From: Euonymus europaeus | Taxonomy: Eukaryota; Streptophyta; Magnoliopsida; Celastrales; Celastraceae | DNA length: 64,000 nt | Reading direction: 5' to 3' | NCBI GenBank assembly: GCA_963580455.1 | Contig: OY756961.1 | Location: 14,365,001 to 14,429,000 of the forward strand | Shown: positions 10,501 through 24,302 of the stretch, piece by piece | Layout of the letters: every line of letters starts with the position of its first letter | How positions within the stretch are numbered: position 1 is the stretch's first letter | Notes under the pieces: model-generated | Seen by the model: the letters and a program-made list of their open reading frames with translations, nothing else | Told to the model about the DNA's origin: nothing | Database searches by the model: none | Translations under genes and position numbers: made by a program

Positions 10501-12033
10501 TATTTAAAATTTTACGAGTATAAGCTTCCTACATTATTTCGATGCCAAAACACCAACTTTCTATGTCAAATAGACAAAACCGTTAAAAGCTCCTCCATAG
10601 AGAGAGTTGAGCAACTTCGGACTATCAAAGTTGCTCGGGATAGACTTTTTATTGTTCTTCTATGTCAAAATTTACGAGTATAAGCTTCCTACATTATTTC
10701 GAGGCCAAAACACCAACTTTCTACCACAAATGGACAAAACCGTTAAAAGCTCCTCCATAGAGAGAGTTGAGCAACTTCAGACCATCAAAATTGCTCTATG
10801 TACACTTTTTGTTGTTCTTCTATGTGAAATTTTACAAGTGTAAGCTTTCTAGATTATTTCGATGCCAAAACACAAACTTTCTATGACAAATGGACAAAAC
10901 CGTTAAAAGCTCCTCCATAGAGAGAGTTGAGCAACTTCGAACCATCAAAATTGCTCTATGTACACTTTTTGTTGTTCTTCTATGTGAAATTTTACGAGTA
11001 TAAGCTTACTAGATTATTTCGATGCCAAAACACCAACTTTCTATGACAAATGGACAAAACCGTTAAAAGCTCCTCCATAGAGAGAGTTGAGCAACTTCGG
11101 ACTATCAAAGTTGCTCGGGATAGACTTTTTATTGTTCTTCTATGTCAAAATTTACGAGTATAATCTTCCTACATTATTTCGATGCCAAAACACCACCTTT
11201 CTACGACAAATGGACAAAACCGTTAAAAGCTCCTCCATAGAGAGAGTTGAACAACTTCGGATCATCAAAATTGCTCTATGTACACTTTTTGTTGTTCTTC
11301 TATGTGGAATTTTACGAGTATAAGCTTCCTAGATTATTTCGATGTCAAAACACCAACTTTCTATGACAAATAGACAAAACCGTTAAAAGCTCCTCCATAG
11401 AGAGAGTTGAGCAACTTCAGACCATCAAAATTGCTCTATGTACACTTTTTATTGTTCTTATATGTCAACTTTTACGAGTATTAGCTTCCTACATTATTTG
11501 GATGCCAAAACACCAACTTTCTATGACAAATGGACAAAACCGATAAAAGCTCCTCCATAGAGAGAGTTATGCAACTTCGAACTATCAAAGTTGCTCGGGA
11601 TAGACTTTTTATTGTTCTTCTATGTCAAAATTTACGAGTATAAGCTTCCTATATTATTTCGATGCCAAAACACCAACTTTCTACGTCAAATGGACAAAAC
11701 CGTTAAAAGCTCCTCCATAGAGAGAGTTGAGCAACTTCGGACCATCAAAGTTGCTTGGTGTACAATTTTTGTTGTTCTTATATGTCAAATTTTATGAGTA
11801 TAAGCTTCCTAGATTATTTTGATGCCAAAACACCAACTTTCTATGACGAATGAACAAAACCGTTAAAATATCATCCATAGAGAGAGTTGAGCAACTTCGG
11901 ACCATCAAAATTGCTCTATGTACACTTTTTGTTGTTCTTCTATGTGAAATTTTACGAGTGTAAGCTTCCTAGATTATTTCGATGCCAAAACACCAACTTT
12001 CTATGACAAATGGACAAAACCGTTAAAAGCTCC
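4515..12033 (+). repeat. 47-monomer higher-order unit, copy 1 (7519 bp)
   Basis: The unit starts in m29 (4528) and m30 (4688), then runs m1-m26 (4849 to about 9006, the second copy of the 30-mer order), then a variant monomer at 9007 (CAGACTATGAGAG), then m5-m8 again (9167-9966), a hybrid at 9967, m29-m30 (10127, 10287), and m1-m10 (10447-12046). Everything recurs at +7519 from about 12034. Relative to the reference 30-mer, m7 is doubled (5809 and 5969) and m9 and m10 are fused into one monomer (6289), so length is conserved. The left boundary is placed where CCTTCATAG (4514) differs from CCTCCATAG (12033). Boundaries are accurate to a few tens of bases. Confidence 0.85.
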
Positions 12034-15000
12034 TCCATAGAGAGAGTTGAGCAACTTCGGATCATCAAAATTGCTCTATGTATACTTTTTGTTGTTCTTC
12101 TATGTGAAATTTTACGAGTATAAGCTTCCTAGATTATTTCGATGTCAAAACACCAACTTTCTATGACAAATAGACAAAACCGTTCAAAGCTTCTCCATAG
12201 AGAGTGTTGAGCGACTTCGGACCATCAAAGTTGCTCGATGTACAATTTTTATTGTTCTTATATGTCAAATTTTACGAGCATTAAGCTTCCTACTTTATTT
12301 CGATGCCAAAACACCAACTTTCTATGACAAATGGACAGAATCGTTAAAAGCTCCTCCATAGAGAGAGTTGAGCAACTTCGGACTATCAAAGTTGCTCGGG
12401 ATAGACTTTTTATTGTTCTTCTATGTAAAATTTTACGAGTATAAGCTTCCTACATTATTTCGATACCAAAACACCAACTTTCTATGTCAAATAGACAAAA
12501 CCGTTAAAAGCTCCTCCATAGAGAGAGTTGAGCAACTTCGGACTATCAAAGTTGCTCGGGATACACTTTTTATTGTTCTTCTATGTCAAAATTTACCAGT
12601 ATAAGCTTCCTACATTATTTCGAGGCCAAAACACCAACTTTCTACCACAAATGGACAAAACCGTTAAAAGCTCCTCCATTGAGAGAGTTGAGCAACTTCA
12701 GACCATCAAAATTGCTCTATGTACACTTTTTGTTGTTCTTCTATGTGAAATTTTACGAGTGTAAGCTTTCTAGATTATTTCGATGCCAAAACACAAACTT
12801 TCTATGACAAATGGACAAAACCGTTAAAAGCTCCTCCATAGAGAGAGTTGAGCAACTTCGAACCATCAAAATTGCTCTATGTACACTTTTTGTTGTTCTT
12901 CTATGTGAAATTTTACGAGTATAAGCTTACTAGATTATTTCGATGCCAAAACACCAACTTTCTATGACAAATGGACAAAACCGTTAAAAGCTCCTCCATA
13001 GAGAGAGTTGAGCAACTTCGGACTATCAAAGTTGGTCGGGATAGACTTTTTATTGTTCTTCTATGTCAAAATTTACGAGTATAAGCTTCCTACATTATTT
13101 CGATGCCAAAACACCACCTTTCTACGACAAATGGACAAAACCGTTAAAAGCTCCTCCATAGAGAGAGTTGAACAACTTCGGATCATCAAAATTGCTCTAT
13201 GTACACTTTTTGTTGTTCTTCTATGTGGAATTTTACGAGTATAAGCTTCCTAGATTATTTCGATGTCAAAACACCAACTTTCTATGACAAATAGACAAAA
13301 CCGTTAAAAGCTCCTCCATAGAGAGAGTTGAGCAACTTCAGACAATCAAAATTGCTCTATGTACACTTTTTATTGTTCTTATATGCCAACTTTTACGAGT
13401 ATAAGCTTCCTACATTATTTGGATGCCAAAACACCAACTTTCTATGACAAATGGACAAAACCGATAAAAGCTCCTCCATAGAGAGAGTTGAGCAACTTCA
13501 GACCATCAAAATTGCTCTATGTACACTTTTTATTGTTCTTATATGTCAACTTTTACGAGTATTAGCTTCCTACATTATTTGGATGCCAAAACACCAACTT
13601 TCTATGACAAATGGACAAAACCGATAAAAGCTCCTCCATAGAGAGAGTTATGCAACTTCGAACTATCAAAGTTGCTCGGGATAGACTTTTTATTGTTCTT
13701 CTATGTCAAAATTTACGAGTATAAGCTTCCTATATTATTTCGATGCCAAAACACCAACTTTCTACGTCAAATGGACAAAACCGTTAAAAGCTCCTCCATA
13801 GAGAGAGTTGAGCAACTTCGGACCATCAAAGTTGCTCGGTGTACACTTTTTGTTGTTCTTCTATGTGAAATTTTACGAGTGTAAGCTTCCTAGATTATTT
13901 CGATGCCAAAACACCAACTTTCTATGACAAACGGACAAAACCATTAAAAGCTCCTCCATAGAGAGAGTTGAGCAACTTCGGACTATCAAAGTTGCTCGGG
14001 ATAGACTTTTTATTGTTCTTCTATGTCAAAATTTACGAGTATAAGCTTCCTACATTATTTCGATGCCAAAACACGAACTTTCTACGACAAATGGACAAAA
14101 CCGTTAAAAGCTCCTCCATAGAGAGAGTTGAGCAACTTCAGACCATCAAAATTGCTCTATGTACACTTTTTGTTGTTCTTCTATGTGTAATTTTACGAGT
14201 ATAAGCTTCCTAGATTATTTCGATGCCAAAACACAACCTTTCTATGACAAATGGACAAAACCGTTAAAAGCTCCTCCATAGAGAGATTTGAGTAACTTCG
14301 GACCATCAAAGTTGCTCGGTGTACAATTTTTATTGTTCTTATATGTCAAATTTTACGAGTATAAGTTTCATAGATTATTTCGATGCCAAAACACCAACTT
14401 TCTATGACAAATAAACAAAACCGCTAAAAGCTACTCCATAGAGAGAGTTAAGCAACTTCGGATTATCAAAGTTTCTCGGGATAGACTTTTTATTGTTCTT
14501 CTATGTCAAAATTTACGAGTATAAGCTTCCTACATTATTTCGATGTCAAAACACTAACTTTCTATGACAAATGGACAAAACCAAAAAAGCTCCTCCATAG
14601 AGAGAGTTATGCAACTTTTGAACATCAAAGTTGCTCGGTGTACAATTTTTATTGTTCTCATATGTCAAATTTTATTAGTATAAGCTTCCTAGATTATTTC
14701 GATGCCAAAACACCAACTTTCTTTGACAAATGGACAAAACCGTTAAAAGCTCCTCCATAGAGAGAATTGACCAACTTCAGACTATGAAAGTTGCTCGGGA
14801 TAGACTTTTTATTGTTCTTCTATGTCAAATTTTACGAGTATAAGCTTCATACTTTATTTCGATGCCAAAACACCAACTTTCTATGACAAATGGACAGAAT
14901 CATTAAAAGCTCCTCCATAGAGAGAGTTGAGCAACTTCGAACTATCAAAGTTGCTCGGGATAGACTTTTTATTGTTCTTCTATGTTAAATTTTACGAGTA

Positions 15001-18000
15001 TAAGCTTCCTGCATTATTTCGATGCCAAAACACCAACTTTCTATGACAAATAGACAAAACCGTTAAAAGCTCCTCCATAGAGAGAGTTGAGCAACTTCGG
15101 ACTATCAAAGTTGCTCGGGATAGACATTTTATTGTTCTTCTATGTCAAATTTTACGAGTATAAGCTTCCTCAATTATTTCGATGCCAAAACACCAACTTT
15201 CTACGACAAATAGACAAAACCGTTAAAAGCTCCTCCATAGAGAGAGTTGAGCAACTTCCGACCATCAAAATTGCTCTATGTATACTTTTTGTTGTTCTTC
15301 TATGTGAAATTTTACGAGTATAAGCTTCCTAGATTATTTCGATGTCAAAACACCAACTTTCTATGACAAATAGACAAAACCGTTAAAAGCTTCTCCATAG
15401 AGAGTGTTGAGCGACTTCGGACCATCAAAGTTGCTCGATGTACAATTTTTATTGTTCTTATATGTCAAATTTTACGAGTATAAGCTTCATAGATTATTTC
15501 GATGCCAAAACACCAAATTTCTATGACAAATAGACAAACCCACTAAAAGCACCTCCATAGAGAGAGATGAGCAACTTCGGACTATCAAAGTTGCTCGGGA
15601 TAGACTTTTTATTGTTCTTCTATGTCAACTTTTACGAGTATTAGCTTCCTACATTATTTGGATGCCAAAACACCAACTTTCTATGACAAATGGACAAAAC
15701 CGATAAAAGCTCCTCCATAGAGAGACTTATGCAACTTCGAACTATCAAAGTTGCTCGGGATAGACTTTTTATTTTTCTTCTATGTCAAAATTTTCGAGTA
15801 TAAGCTTCCTACATTATTTGGATGCCAAAACAACAACTTTCTACGACAAATGGACAAAACCGTTAAAAGCTCCTCCATAGAGAGAGTTGAGCAACTTCGG
15901 ACCATCAAAATTGCTCTATGTACACTTTTTGTTGTTCTTCTATGTGAAATTTTACGACTATAAGCTTCCAAGATTATTTCGATGCCAAAACACCAACTTT
16001 CTATGACGAATGGAAAAATCGTTAAAAGCTCCTTCATAGAGAGAGTTGAGCAACTTCGGACCATCAAAGTTGCTCTATGTACACTTTTTGTTGTTCTTCT
16101 ATGTGAAATTTTACGAGTATAAGCTTACTAGATTATTTCGATGCCAAAACACCAACTTTCTATGACAAATGGACAAAACCGTTAAAAGCTCCTCCATAGA
16201 GAGAGTTGAGCAACTTCGGACTATCAAAGTTGCTCGGGATAGACTTTTTATTGTTCTTCTATGTCAAAATTTACGAGTATAAGCTTCCTAGATTATTTCG
16301 ATGCCAAAACACTAATTTTCTATGACAAATGGACAAAACCGAAAAAAGCTCCTCCATAGAGAGAGTTATGCAACTTTTGAACATCAAAGTTGCTCGGTGT
16401 ACAATTTTTATTGTTCTCATATGTCAAATTTTATGAGTATAAGCTTCCTAGATTATTTCGATGCCAAAACACAAACTTTCTTTGACAAATGGACAAAACC
16501 GTTAAAAGCTCCTTCATAGAGAGAATTGAGCAACTTCAGACTATGAGAGTTGCTCGGGATAGACTTTTTATTATTCTTCTATGTCAAATTTTACGAGTAT
16601 AAGCTTCCTACTTTATTTCGATGCCAAAACACCAACTTTCTATGACAAATGGACAGAATCGTTAAAAGCTCCTCCATAGAGAGAGTTGAGCAACTTCGGA
16701 CTATCAAAGTTGCTCGGGATAGACTTTTTATTGTTCTTCTATGTCAAAATTTACGAGTATAAGCTTCCTACATTATTTCGATGCCAAAACACCACCTTTC
16801 TACGACAAATGGACAAAACCGTTAAAAGCTCCTCCATAGAGAGAGTTGAACAACTTCGGATCATCAAAATTGCTCTATGTACACTTTTTGTTGTTCTTCT
16901 ATGTGGAATTTTACGAGTATAAGCTTCCTAGATTATTTCGATGTCAAAACACCAACTTTCTATGACAAATGGACAAAACCGTTAAAAGCTCCTCCATAGA
17001 GAGAGTTGAGCAACTTCGGATCATCAAAATTGCTCTATGTATACTTTTTGTTGTTCTTCTATGTGAAATTTTACGAGTATAAGCTTCCTAGATTATTTCG
17101 ATGTCAAAACACCAACTTTCTATGACAAATAGACAAAACCGTTCAAAGCTTCTCCATAGAGAGTGTTGAGCGACTTCGGACCATCAAAGTTGCTCGATGT
17201 ACAATTTTTATTGTTCTTATATGTCAAATTTTACGAGCATAAGCTTCCTACTTTATTTCGATGCCAAAACACCAACTTTCTATGACAAATGGACAGAATC
17301 GTTAAAAGCTCCTCCATAGAGAGAGTTGAGCAACTTCGGACTATCAAAGTTGCTCGGGATAGACTTTTTATTGTTCTCCTATTTAAAATTTTACGAGTAT
17401 AAGCTTCCTACATTATTTCGATGCCAAAACACCAACTTTCTATGTCAAATAGACAAAACCGTTAAAAGCTCCTCCATAGAGAGAGTTGAGCAACTTCGGA
17501 CTATCAAAGTTGCTCGGGATAGACTTTTTATTGTTCTTCTATGTCAAAATTTACGAGTATAAGCTTCCTACATTATTTCGAGGCCAAAACACCAACTTTC
17601 TACCACAAATGGACAAAACCGTTAAAAGCTCCTCCATAGAGAGAGTTGAGCAACTTCAGACCATCAAAATTGCTCTATGTACACTTTTTGTTGTTCTTCT
17701 ATGTGAAATTTTACAAGTGTAAGCTTTCTAGATTATTTCGATGCCAAAACACAAACTTTCTATGACAAATGGACAAAACCGTTAAAAGCTCCTCCATAGA
17801 GAGAGTTGAGCAACTTCGAACCATCAAAATTGCTCTATGTACACTTTTTGTTGTTCTTCTATGTGAAATTTTACGAGTATAAGCTTACTAGATTATTTCG
17901 ATGCCAAAACACCAACTTTCTATGACAAATGGACAAAACCGTTAAAAGCTCCTCCATAGAGAGAGTTGAGCAACTTCGGACTATCAAAGTTGCTCGGGAT

Positions 18001-18940
18001 AGACTTTTTATTGTTCTTCTATGTCAAAATTTACGAGTATAATCTTCCTACATTATTTCGATGCCAAAACACCACCTTTCTACGACAAATGGACAAAACC
18101 GTTAAAAGCTCCTCCATAGAGAGAGTTGAACAACTTCGGATCATCAAAATTGCTCTATGTACACTTTTTGTTGTTCTTCTATGTGGAATTTTACGAGTAT
18201 AAGCTTCCTAGATTATTTCGATGTCAAAACACCAACTTTCTATGACAAATAGACAAAACCGTTAAAAGCTCCTCCATAGAGAGAGTTGAGCAACTTCAGA
18301 CCATCAAAATTGCTCTATGTACACTTTTTATTGTTCTTATATGTCAACTTTTACGAGTATTAGCTTCCTACATTATTTGGATGCCAAAACACCAACTTTC
18401 TATGACAAATGGACAAAACCGATAAAAGCTCCTCCATAGAGAGAGTTATGCAACTTCGAACTATCAAAGTTGCTCGGGATAGACTTTTTATTGTTCTTCT
18501 ATGTCAAAATTTACGAGTATAAGCTTCCTATATTATTTCGATGCCAAAACACCAACTTTCTACGTCAAATGGACAAAACCGTTAAAAGCTCCTCCATAGA
18601 GAGAGTTGAGCAACTTCGGACCATCAAAGTTGCTTGGTGTACAATTTTTGTTGTTCTTATATGTCAAATTTTATGAGTATAAGCTTCCTAGATTATTTTG
18701 ATGCCAAAACACCAACTTTCTATGACGAATGAACAAAACCGTTAAAATGTCATCCATAGAGAGAGTTGAGCAACTTCGGACCATCAAAATTGCTCTATGT
18801 ACACTTTTTGTTGTTCTTCTATGTGAAATTTTACGAGTGTAAGCTTCCTAGATTATTTCGATGCCAAAACACCAACTTTCTATGACAAATGGACAAAACC
18901 GTTAAAAGCTCCTCCATAGAGAGAGTTGAGCAACTTCGGA
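12034..18940 (+). repeat. 47-monomer higher-order unit, copy 2, four monomers short (43-mer, 6879 bp)
   Basis: From 12047 to about 16944 each monomer matches the one 7519 bp upstream (m1 12368/4849, m5 13008/5489, hybrid m9/m10 13808/6289, m18 15087/7568). By eye I found only scattered substitutions, for example at about 5007 (GAGATTTG against GAGAGTTG), 12679 (CCATTGAG) and 14074 (CACGAAC). At 16944-16971 copy 2 jumps from m6 (GATGTC) directly into m29 (17006), skipping the four monomers at 9487-10126 of copy 1. The shift then becomes 6879 (m1 17326/10447, m5 17966/11087, m8 18446/11567). The match ends at about 18940, where GGACTATC replaces GGATCATC. Confidence 0.85.
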
Positions 18941-19504
18941 CTATCAAAGTTGCTCGGGATAGACTTTTTATTGTTCTTCTATGTCAAAATTTACGAGTAT
19001 AAGCTTCCTACATTATTTCGATGCCAAAACACCAACTTTCTACGACAAATGGACAAAACCGTTAAAAGCTCCTCCATAGAGAGAGTTGACCAACTTCAGA
19101 CCATCAAAATTGCTCTATGTACACTTTTTGTTGTTCTTCTATGTGTAATTTTACGAGTATAAGCTTCCTAGATTATTTCGATGCCAAAACACAACCTTTC
19201 TATGACCAATGGACAAAACCGTTAAAAGCTCCTCCATAGAGAGATTTGAGTAACTTCGGACTATCAAAGTTGCTCGGTGTACAATTTTTATTGTTCTTAT
19301 ATGTCAAATTTTACGAGTATAGGTTTCATAGATTATTTGGATGCCAAAACACCAACTTTCTGTGACAAATAAACAAAACCGCTAAAAGCTACTCCATAGA
19401 GAGAGTTAAGCAACTTCGGATTATCAAAGTTTCTCGGGATAGACTTTTTATTGTTCTTCTATGTCAAAATTTACGAGTATAAGCTTCCTACATTATTTCG
19501 ATGT
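18941..19504 (+). repeat. Linking monomers m11-m14
   Basis: This stretch connects the 47-mer block with the 15-mer block. It holds m11 (18926), m12 (19086), m13 (19246) and m14 (19406) in the reference order. They carry private substitutions not seen in other copies: TTGACCAACTTCAGACC at 19086, ATGACCAATGG near 19203, GGACTATC in the class C monomer at 19246, AGGTTTCATAG at 19321, ATTTGGATG at 19336 and CTGTGAC near 19360. It is thus an older or less homogenised segment than its flanks. It holds no gene. Confidence 0.8.
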
Positions 19505-21903
19505 CAAAACACTAACTTTCTATGACAAATGGACAAAACCAAAAAAGCTCCTCCATAGAGAGAGTTATGCAACTTTTGAACATCAAAGTTGCTCGGTGTA
19601 CAATTTTTATTGTTCTCATATGTCAAATTTTATTAGTATAAGCTTCCTAGATTATTTCGATGCCAAAACACCAACTTTCTTTGACAAATGGACAAAACCG
19701 TTAAAAGCTCCTCCATAGAGAGAATTGACCAACTTCAGACTATGAAAGTTGCTCGGGATAGACTTTTTATTGTTCTTCTATGTCAAATTTTACGAGTATA
19801 AGCTTCATACTTTATTTCGATGCCAAAACACCAACTTTCTATGACAAATGGACAGAATCATTAAAAGCTCCTACATAGAGAGAGTTGAGCAACTTCGAAT
19901 TATCAAAGTTGCTCGGGATAGACTTTTTATTGTTCTTCTATGTTAAATTTTACGAGTATAAGCTTCCTGCATTATTTCGATGCCAAAACACCAACTTTCT
20001 ATGACAAATAGACAAAACCGTTAAAAGGTCCTCCATAGAGAGAGTTGAGCAACTTCGGACTATCAAAGTTGCTCGGGATAGACTTTTTATTGTTCTTCTA
20101 TGTAAAATTTTACGAGTATAAGCTTCCTACATTATTTCGATGCCAAAACACCAACTTTCTATGTCAAATAGACAAAACCGTTAAAAGCTCCTCCATAGAG
20201 AGAGTTGAGCAACTTCGGACTATCAAAGTTGCTCGGGATAGACTTTTTATTGTTCTTCTATGTCAAAATTTACGAGTATAAGCTTCCTACATTATTTCGA
20301 GGCCAAAACACCAACTTTCTACCACAAATGGACAAAACCGTTAAAAGCTCCTCCATAGAGAGAGTTGAGCAACTTCAGACCATCAAAATTGCTCTATGTA
20401 CACTTTTTGTTGTTCTTCTATGTGAAATTTTACGAGTGTAAGCTTTCTAGATTATTTCGATGCCAAAACACAAACTTTCTATGACAAATGGACAAAACCG
20501 TTAAAAGCTCCTCCATAGAGAGAGTTGAGCAACTTCGAACCATCAAAATTGCTCTATGTACACTTTTTGTTGTTCTTCTATGTGAAATTTTACGAGTATA
20601 AGCTTACTAGATTATTTCGATGCCAAAACACCAACTTTCTATGACAAATGGACAAAACCGTTAAAAGCTCCTCCATAGAGAGAGTTGAGCAACTTCGGAC
20701 TATCAAAGTTGCTCGGGATAGACTTTTTATTGTTCTTCTATGTCAAAATTTATGAGTATAAGCTTCCTACATTATTTCGATGCCAAAACACCACCTTTCT
20801 ACGACAAATGGACAAAACCGTTAAAAGCTCCTCCATAGAGAGAGTTGAACAACTTCGGATCATCAAAATTGCTCTATGTACACTTTTTGTTGTTCTTCTA
20901 TGTGGAATTTTACGAGTATAAGCTTCCTAGATTATTTCGATGTCAAAACACCAACTTTCTACGACAAATAGACAAAACCGTTAAAAGCTCCTCCATAGAG
21001 AGAGTTGAACAACTTCGGATCATCAAAATTGCTCTATGTACACTTTTTGTTGTTCTTCTATGTGGAATTTTACGAGTATAAGCTTCCTAGATTATTTCGA
21101 TGTCAAAACACCAACTTTCTATGACAAATAGACAAAACCGTTAAAAGCTCCTCCATAGAGAGAGTTGAGCAACTTCAGACCATCAAAATTGCTCTATGTA
21201 CACTTTTTATTGTTCTTATATGTCAACTTTTACGAGTATTAGCTTCCTACATTATTTGGATGCCAAAACACCAACTTTCTATGACAAATGGACAAAACCG
21301 ATAAAAGCTCCTCCATAGAGAGAGTTATGCAACTTCGAACTATCAAAGTTGCTCGGGATAGACTTTTTATTGTTCTTCTATGTCAAAATTTACGAGTATA
21401 AGCTTCCTATATTATTTCGATGCCAAAACACCAACTTTCTACGTCAAATGGACAAAACCGTTAAAAGCTCCTCCATAGAGAGAGTTGAGCAACTTCGGAC
21501 CATCAAAGTTGCTCGGTGTACACTTTTTGTTGTTCTTCTATGTGAAATTTTACGAGTGTAAGCTTCCTAGATTATTTCGATGCCAAAACACCAACTTTCT
21601 ATGACAAACGGACAAAACCATTAAAAGCTCCTCCATAGAGAGAGTTGAGCAACTTCGGACTATCAAAGTTGCTCGGGATAGACTTTTTATTGTTCTTCTA
21701 TGTCAAAATTTACGAGTATAAGCTTCCTACATTATTTCGATGCCAAAACACCAACTTTCTACGACAAATGGACAAAACCGTTAAAAGCTCCTCCATAGAG
21801 AGAGTTGAGCAACTTCAGACCATCAAAATTGCTCTATGTACACTTTTTGTTGTTCTTCTATGTGTAATTTTACGAGTATAAGCTTCCTAGATTATTTCGA
21901 TGC
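19505..21903 (+). repeat. 15-monomer higher-order unit, copy 1 (2399 bp)
   Basis: The unit runs from the end of m14 through m15 (19565), m16 (19725), m17 (19885), m1-m6 (20045-21004), a second m6 (21005, with the same GTGGAATT and GAACAACTTCGGATC), m7, m8, the m9/m10 hybrid (21485), m11 (21645) and the 5' part of m12 (21805). All monomers recur 2399 bp downstream (20045/22444, 20205/22604, 20845/23244, 21349/23748). Even rare private changes are shared: GGTCCTCC before 20045 and 22444, TTATGAG in m5 at about 20751 and 23150, and CTACATAG at about 19871 and 22270. The doubled m6 therefore predates the 15-mer duplication. Confidence 0.9.
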
Positions 21904-24302
21904 CAAAACACTAACTTTCTATGACAAATGGACAAAACCAAAAAAGCTCCTCCATAGAGAGAGTTATGCAACTTTTGAACATCAAAGTTGCTCGGTGTAC
22001 AATTTTTATTGTTCTCATATGTCAAATTTTATTAGTATAAGCTTCCTAGATTATTTCGATGCCAAAACACCAACTTTCTTTGACAAATGGACAAAACCGT
22101 TAAAAGCTCCTCCATAGAGAGAATTGACCAACTTCAGACTATGAAAGTTGCTCGGGATAGACTTTTTATTGTTCTTCTATGTCAAATTTTACGAGTATAA
22201 GCTTCATACTTTATTTCGATGCCAAAACACCAACTTTCTATGACAAATGGACAGAATCATTAAAAGCTCCTACATAGAGAGAGTTGAGCAACTTCGAATT
22301 ATCAAAGTTGCTCGGGATAGACTTTTTATTGTTCTTCTATGTTAAATTTTACGAGTATAAGCTTCCTGCATTATTTCGATGCCAAAACACCAACTTTCTA
22401 TGACAAATAGACAAAACCGTTAAAAGGTCCTCCATAGAGAGAGTTGAGCAACTTCGGACTATCAAAGTTGCTCGGGATAGACTTTTTATTGTTCTTCTAT
22501 GTAAAATTTTACGAGTATAAGCTTCCTACATTATTTCGATGCCAAAACACCAACTTTCTATGTCAAATAGACAAAACCGTTAAAAGCTCCTCCATAGAGA
22601 GAGTTGAGCAACTTCGGACTATCAAAGTTGCTCGGGATAGACTTTTTATTGTTCTTCTATGTCAAAATTTACGAGTATAAGCTTCCTACATTATTTCGAG
22701 GCCAAAACACCAACTTTCTACCACAAATGGACAAAACCGTTAAAAGCTCCTCCATAGAGAGAGTTGAGCAACTTCAGACCATCAAAATTGCTCTATGTAC
22801 ACTTTTTGTTGTTCTTCTATGTGAAATTTTACGAGTGTAAGCTTTCTAGATTATTTCGATGCCAAAACACAAACTTTCTATGACAAATGGACAAAACCGT
22901 TAAAAGCTCCTCCATAGAGAGAGTTGAGCAACTTCGAACCATCAAAATTGCTCTATGTACACTTTTTGTTGTTCTTCTATGTGAAATTTTACGAGTATAA
23001 GCTTACTAGATTATTTCGATGCCAAAACACCAACTTTCTATGACAAATGGACAAAACCGTTAAAAGCTCCTCCATAGAGAGAGTTGAGCAACTTCGGACT
23101 ATCAAAGTTGCTCGGGATAGACTTTTTATTGTTCTTCTATGTCAAAATTTATGAGTATAAGCTTCCTACATTATTTCGATGCCAAAACACCACCTTTCTA
23201 CGACAAATGGACAAAACCGTTAAAAGCTCCTCCATAGAGAGAGTTGAACAACTTCGGATCATCAAAATTGCTCTATGTACACTTTTTGTTGTTCTTCTAT
23301 GTGGAATTTTACGAGTATAAGCTTCCTAGATTATTTCGATGTCAAAACACCAACTTTCTACGACAAATAGACAAAACCGTTAAAAGCTCCTCCATAGAGA
23401 GAGTTGAACAACTTCGGATCATCAAAATTGCTCTATGTACACTTTTTGTTGTTCTTCTATGTGGAATTTTACGAGTATAAGCTTCCTAGATTATTTCGAT
23501 GTCAAAACACCAACTTTCTATGACAAATAGACAAAACCGTTAAAAGCTCCTCCATAGAGAGAGTTGAGCAACTTCAGACCATCAAAATTGCTCTATGTAC
23601 ACTTTTTATTGTTCTTATATGTCAACTTTTACGAGTATTAGCTTCCTACATTATTTGGATGCCAAAACACCAACTTTCTATGACAAATGGACAAAACCGA
23701 TAAAAGCTCCTCCATAGAGAGAGTTATGCAACTTCGAACTATCAAAGTTGCTCGGGATAGACTTTTTATTGTTCTTCTATGTCAAAATTTACGAGTATAA
23801 GCTTCCTATATTATTTCGATGCCAAAACACCAACTTTCTACGTCAAATGGACAAAACCGTTAAAAGCTCCTCCATAGAGAGAGTTGAGCAACTTCGGACC
23901 ATCAAAGTTGCTCGGTGTACACTTTTTGTTGTTCTTCTATGTGAAATTTTACGAGTGTAAGCTTCCTAGATTATTTCGATGCCAAAACACCAACTTTCTA
24001 TGACAAACGGACAAAACCATTAAAAGCTCCTCCATAGAGAGAGTTGAGCAACTTCGGACTATCAAAGTTGCTCGGGATAGACTTTTTATTGTTCTTCTAT
24101 GTCAAAATTTACGAGTATAAGCTTCCTACATTATTTCGATGCCAAAACACCAACTTTCTACGACAAATGGACAAAACCGTTAAAAGCTCCTCCATAGAGA
24201 GAGTTGAGCAACTTCAGACCATCAAAATTGCTCTATGTACACTTTTTGTTGTTCTTCTATGTGTAATTTTACGAGTATAAGCTTCCTAGATTATTTCGAT
24301 GC
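21904..24302 (+). repeat. 15-monomer higher-order unit, copy 2 (2399 bp)
   Basis: This is the tandem copy of 19505-21903. I saw no difference between the two in the monomers I compared, so it looks like one of the youngest amplifications here. Its left end lies inside a hybrid monomer (21805-21963) that begins as m12 (GTGTAATT, CTAGATT, GATGCC) and ends as m14 (CACTAAC, AACCAAAAAAGC). The switch falls between 21903 and 21912. This is the structure expected from unequal crossing-over between misaligned m12 and m14. After about 24302 the array continues with the ordinary m12-m13-m14 order (AACACAACC). Confidence 0.9.
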
